64,000 nucleotides of DNA from Alteromonas aestuariivivens (GTDB taxonomy: Bacteria > Pseudomonadota > Gammaproteobacteria > Enterobacterales > Alteromonadaceae), in assembly GCF_003367475.1 (NCBI RefSeq), contig NZ_QRHA01000007.1, forward strand, positions 186,001-250,000, read 5' to 3'. This document shows, one piece after another, positions 53,796 to 61,833 of the stretch (the stretch's first letter is position 1; each line of letters opens with the position of its first letter). Both the position numbers and the translations under genes were made by a program. A model generated the notes under the pieces. It was not told where the DNA came from. It worked only from the letters and a program-made list of their open reading frames with translations, and searched no databases.

Positions 53796-56547
53796 TCAAT
53801 CAAAGTACTCTGTACCCATTTTAAACCCGGCGATGTCCGACAATGTGTGCTCTTCAGGAGTATCCATGGGGCCAAACTTGCCTGGCGCATACAACACCAA
53901 TTCACCAAACAACTCCCGGTTTGCCAGCTGTTCTCCGAATGCCTGAATGTCCTCGAACGTCAGTTTGCCAATGCAGTCTGCAAGCTGTTCATTGCGGTTA
54001 AACGTGAGGTCCTGTGTGCCCAGGCTGACCCACAGGCGCTGGGACTTCATCGACAGCGACAAATCCCTCTCCTGCAACTGTTTAAGCAGGTTTTGCTGAA
54101 TATTTGTCCAGTAAAAACGGTAAAAATCCAGTTCCTGAAGATGCTGACTGAGAAACGAAGTAATCTGCATTCAGCAGTTCTGTCGCTGAAGTAGTGGGGC
54201 TTTGCACGTAAAAGGTGACGCCCGGATGCTGGTTGTGGGGCACAAAACCGGTCCCGACTACGTAACCTAACTGCTTTTCGGTGCGCAGCACGTTAAAAAA
54301 GGGCGCGGCCAGAATCTGGTCAAGCACCATGCACAGTGCCGTGTCCTGTAGTGTACTGCCCGGGGCCTGCAGATAAAATACCACTGCGGCGTCGTCATGT
54401 TCACAAGTGACTTCGTGAAACAGCCGCACTCCTGCTGGCAGTCTGGTGACCGAGCGGGACAGTGGGGCGCCGGTCGCATTCCGGCAGGTTGTGTTGAGCG
54501 TTCGTGCGAACTGGATGGCTTCTTCGCTGGACCAGTTTCCGTGCATGAAGGCTTCCACAAAGTAGCGACCAAACGCCTGCTTTCTGAGGGTTTGGACGGT
54601 ATCCAGACTGCAGTCCTGAACTGCTTTGAGTAATTCGACCGGTGCCTGGGTATTGCGTTGAATCAAAACACTTAAACGCGAAAACAGCCGGTTCGTAGGC
54701 TTATTCATCAGCGAATTGTGCAGGCCTTGGGCCTGAATGCCCTTCAGACGCTCAAAATTTTCCTCGCCGGGTTCAAAGGTCAGAATTGAGTGCAACAGTT
54801 GCATTGCCAGTGTGGTTTGTTGATTGGAGAAGCCCCGTGTGTGCAGTGTAAAGCCTGCCTGGTGGCCATAAATACGGTAATGCAGTCCGGCAATGTCCGC
54901 CCGATAGTACTTTTCCTGCAGATGGTCATTGAGTGCTGCCAGCCAGATCCGCTTAGCAGCGGTTGCCTGCAGGCCAACAGAGAATGCCTCTGTGTCGAAG
55001 GAAATGTAGATGTCGCCTTTAGGGCTGTGAAACTGATGATCCTGGGCAAACCAGGTACGCAGGCCCCGGCTGCTGTCAATCAGTTTGGGTTGGTCGAAGC
55101 CACGCTCAGGCAGGGTCAGATGATAGTCGTCACTCAGATACGGGTTCGGCGGAGGCAGTGACAGAGCAGTAATCGGTTCCGGAGTCGCCAGTGCCTCCAG
55201 CATTTCTGCGGGGAGGGGGGCTACCTGATAGTGCGCATCATAATATCTGCACTTTCTGTCTGTAGGCAGGTTCGGTGCGATGGTTTTGACCCGAATGTTC
55301 TGCGGAACAAAGTAACTCAGGGCTCTTTCTATGCTGTGCAGGTCATAATCTTCGACAGTGGCGTGCAGCAGCGGGATTTCCTCAAATGAATAGGAAAACA
55401 GATGCTGCGCGTATTCGCAGGCTGCAGAAAGTGGTTTGGGATTATCGTCAAATTCTGTGGCCAGCATCGCCAGACGGGCCTTCTCCTGGTAACGCCAGGG
55501 CTCCAGTACTCCAACCTTGATGATATCAATGTAAGCGAACAGAGCATTGAGGATCTCAAAACGACGGTTCAGACCAGTGGGAGTTAACTGAAAGCTGACA
55601 TTGAAGTCTTTGAAATCATCTCCTTCGATACCACTTCCGGCGATCAGATTGGTTACCCAGTTGCAGGATTTCAGATAGGCCAGCAGGCTTCCTTCGCCCT
55701 CATCGCCGAGCAAATGGCTCAGATAATTGAGCGGCTTGGTGCGGTAGTCATTATGGAGGCCGGGAAGGGCGAAAGTGACAATCATCCTCCGGGCGGTTTG
55801 CAGTGGCACTATGTTGATTTGTATGCCCAGTTGCTCTGGCAAATACAGTGCAGGCCATTCGGCAGCCGCTTGTGCTCCGGCCCTGAGCATATTGAATGAC
55901 TGGGCGACCAACTCTTTGATGCGCGAAGGGGCAAACGGAGTTGCAATGCATAGCGCCATGTTGCGCCCACAATAATACTGGCTGTGAAATGATTGAAGAC
56001 GCTGGTGAAGCTCGTCCATTGTATGACTGTTGAATATCTCACCGCTGCCGACCGAAAACTTACTGAAGGGGTGCTCTGGGTTGCAGGTTTCCTTGTGGAT
56101 CTGGTATAGGCGACGCAGATCGTCTTTGAGTTTAAACTGAAACTCGGCATCAATGGACTGGATTTCTTTTCGTATAGCTGCTTTGTCCATTAGCGGGGTA
56201 CGCAACATATCGGCAAATGCCGGTAAAAGCTTTGTCAGGGCATCGCTTTGACAGTCGAAATGGTAGTTTGCATATTCGGTTCCGGTCCACGCATTGATGG
56301 TGCCGCCACATTGCTCTACCAGTGTGTTTATGCTGTTGGGTTTGGGCAGATGTCGACTGCCCAGAAACATAGCGTGCTCCAGCAGATGGGACAGCCCCTG
56401 GCAGTCTTCCGGGTCGTAGAAATGACCGGCCTTGACTGACATGGAAACGTAACAGGTCTGCCAGCTACGCTGTTGGCAAACCATCACTCTCAGCCCGTTT
56501 GGAAGGGTAAAAAACAGCGATTTGTCGAGATTCAGAGATGTTGTCAA
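53796..56547 (-). pseudogene. M16-family metallopeptidase, frameshifted near the 3' end
   Basis: The main frame (54082-56547, TTG start) encodes 821 residues with the M16 site HLLEH (54-58) and the third ligand Glu135. It ends in unrelated residues. The family-like C-terminal part continues in another frame (53796-54170), resuming at ITSFLSQHLQELD. A +1 insertion or 2-base loss at about 54130-54170 explains this. The repaired protein would be about 918 residues, the usual size for pitrilysin-like enzymes. There is no signal peptide. The catalytic N-terminal half is untouched, so a truncated enzyme could still be made. A base-calling error cannot be excluded. Confidence 0.78.
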
Positions 56548-56790
56548 AATGCTCTCATATTATTTTGTTTTTACTGCATTTTTAAATTTTTCGCCTGCCT
56601 TATAACCTCTTTTTCATTTCAGGCCGTAAACAGTTGTTCGGGGTGAAACAAACTGTATGTGAGCAAGACAGTACAGCAACATTTTGCTCGCCCCTGCTAC
56701 CACTATAGTATGAGGTAGCATGAAAAAGGTACTTTACTACTAGGAGATGCGATTCCCGTCTGATAAGGTTAGCGGGTAGTAACTCATCTT

Positions 56791-57318
56791 ATGCGTAATA
56801 ATATGTCAGGTCAAAGTAGCAAAGACGGCATTTTACTTTTCATTATGCGCCACGGCGAAGCCGAACCCCTGTGCCAGGATGATAAAGGACGCCAGCTGAC
56901 AGAAGTTGGAAGAGGTCAGGTAGCCCGTGCGGCTTACTGGCTGCAACGACAGTTTTTACCTGAAAAACAGATAGATCTGGTTCTGGTAAGTCCCTACCGC
57001 CGAACCCGGCAAACTTTCGATACGATCTCTGCAGTTATCTCAGCCAGGCATATGGAAATTTGTCAGGATATTACTCCGAACGGCCACGCCGATTGGGTGC
57101 ACGATTATCTGGATGCCCGTTTACAGCAGCCTGAAAAAGATGGCATGCCGCTTACAAGCCTGATGGTTGTCAGTCATATGCCGCTGGTCAGTTATCTGGT
57201 TGACAGCCTTTGCCAGTCACACACCACCAGTTTGTTTTCTACCGCGTCAATTGCAGTGGTGAACTACTGGCCGGAACAGCATAAAGGGCAGTTGCTCTAC
57301 CACTATCAAGGGGATTGA
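56791..57318 (+). CDS. sixA: Phosphohistidine phosphatase SixA
   Basis: 175 residues, slightly longer than E. coli SixA (161) because of about 12 extra N-terminal residues. The histidine-phosphatase motif is IMRHGEAE (Arg20, His21), followed by LVSPYRRTRQTF with the second Arg and VVSHMPLVSYL with the second His. SixA removes phosphate from histidine phosphotransfer proteins such as ArcB or PTS-Ntr components. In enterics it lies directly beside fadJ. Here about 8 kb separates them. Confidence 0.93.
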   Translation: MRNNMSGQSSKDGILLFIMRHGEAEPLCQDDKGRQLTEVGRGQVARAAYWLQRQFLPEKQIDLVLVSPYRRTRQTFDTISAVISARHMEICQDITPNGHADWVHDYLDARLQQPEKDGMPLTSLMVVSHMPLVSYLVDSLCQSHTTSLFSTASIAVVNYWPEQHKGQLLYHYQGD

Positions 57319-57451
57319 GTTTCCGGCCCACTAATTGGATTGTCAGATTTTTGACATCGTCCCTTCAGAACTTTGTGAATCGTCCGATATAGTTTTCAAG
57401 TGCAATTTTTTGAAATTCATAACGATTAATCATCGGGGCATACGGCAAACA

Positions 57452-57634
57452 ATGACCACCAAGTCACTTCCGGAATTACTGCAGCGCTCGCTTCAAAGCC
57501 ACATTGAAGAAGCGGATCTGCATGCTGACGAAGAAACCCGGCAAATTCTGGATAAACTCAGCGTATTGTCTGCTAAGGTTGCAGAAGCCAAAGCCAAAGC
57601 CCTGGCTCGCAGAGCCGCCGGTAAAAATCGCTGA
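57452..57634 (+). CDS. Small helical hypothetical protein
   Basis: 60 residues from ATG 57452. Almost the whole protein is predicted amphipathic helix, with heptad-like Leu/Ile/Val spacing (LPELLQRSLQ, ILDKLSVLSAKVAEA) and a basic Ala/Lys/Arg end. No signal peptide. The ribosome site is weak. It ends 5 bases before the convergent CorC-type gene. No family was recognised. Codon pattern and a clean stop support a real gene. Confidence 0.6.
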   Translation: MTTKSLPELLQRSLQSHIEEADLHADEETRQILDKLSVLSAKVAEAKAKALARRAAGKNR

Positions 57635-57639
57635 GCGGA

Positions 57640-58929
57640 TTATTCCTGGCTTATATCGTGAGCGGGCAGGTAGTATTCGGGAAGAATGCGAACCGTCTTT
57701 ATCATATTTTCACTGATATCGACAATTTCAATCGGGTAGCCTGCTAACCTGACACTGACTTTGTGTTCAGGGATTTCCTCGAGATATTCCAGAATCAGGC
57801 CGTTGAGCGTTTTGGGCCCTTCTATGGGCAGTTTCCAGTCCATTTCCTTGTTTAAATCACGAATGTTGGCGCTGCCGTCAACCAGTACGCTGCCATCCTG
57901 CTGGATGTGCACCTCTTTACTGTGGTCGGGCACCATGCTGGTGGTGAAGTCGCCAATAATTTCTTCGAGAATGTCTTCGAGCGTTACCAGCCCCTGAATA
58001 TCACCGTATTCGTCTACTACCAGGGCGATTCGCTCCTTTTCGATTTGAAAACGGTACATCAGAGTATGTAACGGGGTAGATTCCGGGGTGAAGTAAATTT
58101 CTCTTACCGCCCGCAACAAACTGGATTTGGTGAACTGGTCTTTCGCCAGCAACCTCAGGGCATCTCGTAAATGCACAAAACCAACCGCGTCGTCGATACT
58201 GTCACGATAGAGCAATACCCGCGTATGCTGGGCAAGAGTCAGTTGTTTCTGAATGACCTTCCATTCGTCGTTGATGTCAATGGCAACGATATCTGCCCTT
58301 GGGACCATAATGTCCTCGGCAGTTACATTTTCAAGGTCCAGTATGCTCACCAGCATGTCCTGGTGTTTTTTGGGGATCATCGAGCCGGCTTCATAAACCA
58401 CGGTGCGAAGTTCTTCCCTGCTGAGTGCATCGTCTCCGCTGCCGATTGGGTTGATTCGTAGCAGTGCCAGTATGCCGTTGGTAATGCCGTTAACAAAATA
58501 CACAAACGGATAAAGCACGGTTAACAGCGGCAGTAGAATAAATGAGCTTGGGAAAGCGATTTTTTCCGGGTACAGGGCTGCCAGGGTTTTTGGCGTAACT
58601 TCGGCAAACACCAGCACCACCATGGTCAGGCTGAATGTAGCAATTGCAATGCCCACGTCGCCGTACAGACGCATACCGATAATGGTGGCGATGGAAGAGG
58701 CTGCGATGTTGACCAGATTGTTCCCAATCAGAATAAGACCGATGAGACGGTCTGGCCGATCAAGCAATTTCTGAACCCGATTGGCTGCACGGTTTCCCTC
58801 ATTTTGCAGATGCTTGAGGCGATATCGATTTATCGACATCATCCCGGTTTCGGAACTGGAAAAATATGCGGAAAGTAGAATAAGCACGAACAGTACAATA
58901 AACAGCGTGCCAGTAGATATGTCGTCCAA
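57640..58929 (-). CDS. HlyC/CorC-family membrane protein (CNNM and CBS domains)
   Basis: 429 residues from a TTG start with AAGGGCC upstream. The N-terminal CNNM (DUF21) domain has three or four membrane helices (about 1-180), with SAYFSSSETGMMSINRYRLKHL in outline. A CBS pair follows (about 205-330), then a CorC_HlyC domain (about 345-425). Relatives include YfjD and magnesium/cobalt efflux proteins. Mg2+ or a related divalent ion is the likely substrate. Confidence 0.93.
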   Translation of the reverse strand: MDDISTGTLFIVLFVLILLSAYFSSSETGMMSINRYRLKHLQNEGNRAANRVQKLLDRPDRLIGLILIGNNLVNIAASSIATIIGMRLYGDVGIAIATFSLTMVVLVFAEVTPKTLAALYPEKIAFPSSFILLPLLTVLYPFVYFVNGITNGILALLRINPIGSGDDALSREELRTVVYEAGSMIPKKHQDMLVSILDLENVTAEDIMVPRADIVAIDINDEWKVIQKQLTLAQHTRVLLYRDSIDDAVGFVHLRDALRLLAKDQFTKSSLLRAVREIYFTPESTPLHTLMYRFQIEKERIALVVDEYGDIQGLVTLEDILEEIIGDFTTSMVPDHSKEVHIQQDGSVLVDGSANIRDLNKEMDWKLPIEGPKTLNGLILEYLEEIPEHKVSVRLAGYPIEIVDISENMIKTVRILPEYYLPAHDISQE

Positions 58930-59056
58930 CTATAGGGCCCTTAAACCATCAGACTCACCAATGTAGTAATTCGGGTAGCGGGTTTCAAGAGGAAAGTGCG
59001 GATAAATCACCGGAATAGTTATATTTATCCGCTCCGGAGTGTTTCGGTGGAGGTTA

Positions 59057-59851
59057 TCAGCCTAAAATGTATTCACGCACAAAGCGGCTCCCGAAGTACG
59101 CCAGGGTGAGTAGCAGGACGCCGATTACGGTAAGTGCAATCACCTGCCTGCCCCGCCAGCCCCATATTTTCTGACCAGTCAGCAGGATGACATACACAAC
59201 CATCGCCAGCAGTGAGAGTACTGTTTTGTGGGCGTATTGGCGGTTAAACATGTCGTCAAGAAAAACGAAACCACTGATCAGCGAGACTGCCAGCAATACG
59301 GTTCCTGCAAGCAGTAATTTAAACAGAATGCCCTCAACCAGAGTGAGTGGAGGTAACGAGGAGTGCAGCAAGGCTGCCCCCTTTTGTTTGAGCCGATAAG
59401 TAATAAAAGACATTTGCAGTGCGTATAAAAAGGCAATAACCAGCGTGCCGTAAGCAAACAGTGATAATGTAATGTGTACTACCAGGCCAGGATGCATTTC
59501 AATGTGCACAATGTGGGATGCCGGAATCAACAGCGAAGCGAGCAGCGCAAGCGCAGCAAACCCGAATACGACCGGCAACAGAATAATGTTGGGCAGTATG
59601 CTTGCACTCACTAACATTGATACCGTGATCAGCCATGAAACCAGAGACAGTACGTTGGTCAGGCTCATGTTTTGCCCGGGCGCAAGCATAATCACGTCTC
59701 CCAGGAACAGGATGTGTGCTGCGGCACCGAAAGCGGCGAGGGAAACCGCCAACACTTTATTTGGCCCCCGGGTGTGAAAAAACCGACCCATTAACAGGCA
59801 GGCCGCTAGGATGTACAGGGCCGCTCCGGCAACTGCAAAAATGGTACTCAT
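59057..59851 (-). CDS. ypjD: Inner membrane protein YpjD, cytochrome c assembly-like
   Basis: 264 residues with eight hydrophobic segments, matching the CcsA/CcmC-like cytochrome c assembly fold. It lacks the tryptophan-rich WWD motif of true haem handlers. Conserved features include LTLSLFAYGTLVIAFLYALQM in outline and the late KTVLSLLAMVVY. It is adjacent to ffh and corC-type genes, the same neighbourhood as in E. coli. Its role is not established. Confidence 0.9.
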   Translation of the reverse strand: MSTIFAVAGAALYILAACLLMGRFFHTRGPNKVLAVSLAAFGAAAHILFLGDVIMLAPGQNMSLTNVLSLVSWLITVSMLVSASILPNIILLPVVFGFAALALLASLLIPASHIVHIEMHPGLVVHITLSLFAYGTLVIAFLYALQMSFITYRLKQKGAALLHSSLPPLTLVEGILFKLLLAGTVLLAVSLISGFVFLDDMFNRQYAHKTVLSLLAMVVYVILLTGQKIWGWRGRQVIALTVIGVLLLTLAYFGSRFVREYILG

Positions 59852-60168
59852 TGACTGTCCTGTGATTGGTAAGGCGACGAAAAATCGCAGCGGGTATTGT
59901 TAGCTAAACTGACGCGTAAATTCAACCTTCTCAATCGGATTTGATGGTTTGGGTTTACGCAATTTTTGATAACCTGCCCTGGCATTGGCTACAGTGCCGG
60001 GTGTTCCGCTGAGGACGGCAGCGTAGTATGGGGCCAAACCCGTTATTCCAGTCATCCCGGGGAGGGCTGAAAATTTATCTTGCACAGATTTATAAAGGCG
60101 GTACGTTCCGTGCTGCTTTTTGGTTATAATGGCTGCATTTACGCCCATCGAAAAAGTGTTGATTCAAT
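59852..60168. other. 317-bp divergent region between ypjD and ffh
   Basis: A TATAAT at 60125-60130 lies 39 bases before the ffh start and is a likely -10, with a poor -35 (TACGTT, 60102-60107). An 82-codon open frame on the minus strand was not accepted. Nothing else was recognised. Confidence 0.5.
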
Positions 60169-61548
60169 ATGTTTGAGAATTTATCTGAACGCCTCGGCCA
60201 GACGTTACGCAACGTTAGTGGGCGCGGGCGACTGACCGAAGACAACATCAAAGAGACTTTGCGGGAAGTCCGCATGGCATTGCTGGAGGCGGATGTTGCC
60301 CTGCCTGTTGTCAAAGATTTTGTTGCCCAGGTCAAGGAACGCGCCGTTGGAACGGAAGTTTCGAAAAGCTTAAAACCGGGTCAGGTTTTCATCAAGATAG
60401 TGCAGTCTGAACTTGAGTCTGTGATGGGACAGGCCAACGAAAAACTGAATCTTGCCACCCAGCCCCCTGCGGTTGTGCTGATGGCGGGTTTGCAGGGGGC
60501 CGGTAAAACCACCAGTGTGGGTAAACTGGCCAAGTACCTGACAGAGCGTGAAAAGAAAAAAGTCATGGTGGTGAGTGCCGACGTTTATCGGCCGGCGGCC
60601 ATCAAACAGCTGGAAACCCTGGCAGAGGAAGTAGGGGTTGAGTTTTATCCATCCACCATTCTGCAAAAACCGGTGGACATTGTTGAAGGTGCCATTGAAC
60701 AGGCACGCAAGCAGTTTTTTGATGTGTTGCTGGTGGATACTGCGGGTCGCCTGCACGTCGACAGCGACATGATGGATGAAATCAAGGCGTTGCATCAGGC
60801 CGTCAAACCGATAGAAACCCTGTTTGTGGTTGATGCGATGACCGGTCAGGATGCAGCCAATACTGCCAAAGCCTTTAACGACGCACTGCCGCTCACCGGG
60901 GTCGTTCTGACCAAGGCAGACGGTGACGCCCGCGGCGGGGCCGCTTTGTCGGTACGCCACATCACCGGTAAACCCATCAAGTTCATCGGTATGGGTGAAA
61001 AAGTTGATGCACTTGAACCTTTCCATCCGGAGCGAATAGCGTCACGCATTCTGGGCATGGGGGATGTGCTCAGCCTGATCGAGGAAGTGGAACGCAAGGT
61101 TGATAAGGAAAAAGCCCAAAAGCTGGCCAAAAAAGTTCAGAAAGGCAAAGGCTTCGACCTGCAGGATTTCAAAGAGCAACTCGAGCAAATGCGCAACATG
61201 GGCGGCATGATGGGGATGCTCGACAAACTTCCCGGCATGGGCGGTATGAGTGACAAAATCAAAGAGCAGGCCAACGACAAGCAGTTCACGCAAATGGAAG
61301 CCATTATCAATTCCATGACACCAGGCGAGCGTGAACGCCCGGATATCATCAAGGGTTCGCGCAAACGTCGGATTGCCGCGGGTTCAGGTACCCAGATCCA
61401 GGACGTCAACCGTCTGCTCAAGCAATTTACCCAGATGCAGAAAATGATGAAGAAGATGTCCGGTGGCGGCATGAAAAAAATGATGCGCCAGATGAAGGGA
61501 ATGATGCCACCGGGTGGCGGTATGGGAGGCATGTTCCCGCCCCGCTAG
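60169..61548 (+). CDS. ffh: Signal recognition particle protein Ffh
   Basis: 459 residues, the usual length. It binds 4.5S RNA and signal sequences and delivers ribosomes to FtsY. The N domain comes first, then the GTPase with G1 GLQGAGKTTS near 107, DTAGR, and TKADGDARGG. A methionine-rich M domain ends in GGGMGGMFPPR. The genes that usually follow it in gammaproteobacteria (rpsP-rimM-trmD-rplS) are absent. An SMC-like gene lies downstream instead. Confidence 0.98.
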   Translation: MFENLSERLGQTLRNVSGRGRLTEDNIKETLREVRMALLEADVALPVVKDFVAQVKERAVGTEVSKSLKPGQVFIKIVQSELESVMGQANEKLNLATQPPAVVLMAGLQGAGKTTSVGKLAKYLTEREKKKVMVVSADVYRPAAIKQLETLAEEVGVEFYPSTILQKPVDIVEGAIEQARKQFFDVLLVDTAGRLHVDSDMMDEIKALHQAVKPIETLFVVDAMTGQDAANTAKAFNDALPLTGVVLTKADGDARGGAALSVRHITGKPIKFIGMGEKVDALEPFHPERIASRILGMGDVLSLIEEVERKVDKEKAQKLAKKVQKGKGFDLQDFKEQLEQMRNMGGMMGMLDKLPGMGGMSDKIKEQANDKQFTQMEAIINSMTPGERERPDIIKGSRKRRIAAGSGTQIQDVNRLLKQFTQMQKMMKKMSGGGMKKMMRQMKGMMPPGGGMGGMFPPR

Positions 61549-61833
61549 TTCGTGAGAGGGCTCCCAGTGAGCCCATACTCGCCCTGGGTTGCCTGATTCA
61601 ATCTGCCCGACAGGGCGCGCAGGCTAATTAATGTCCATTCAACGGGAATGATACCCACCTCAGCTGCTCCCAGGCTGTGCAAAGCGTTGGTTTCGTACTA
61701 AACTGCCCGGTCTGCAAAGCCTTGGGTGGTGGGCGTCTTCGTGTATTTTAGGCTTTCGGGCCCATTCAGCCACCTTAAAGAAAAAGCGGGCAGGCAGCCC
61801 CTGCACAGAAGTAATTAGCATTACAGGATTAAT

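Noticed and set aside
56749..56781. 10-codon possible leader peptide before sixA
   Set aside because: The TAGGAG is too close to the ATG and no attenuator structure follows.
59900..60148. 82-codon open frame on the minus strand between ypjD and ffh
   Set aside because: It overlaps the ffh promoter region and has no recognisable start signal or family.
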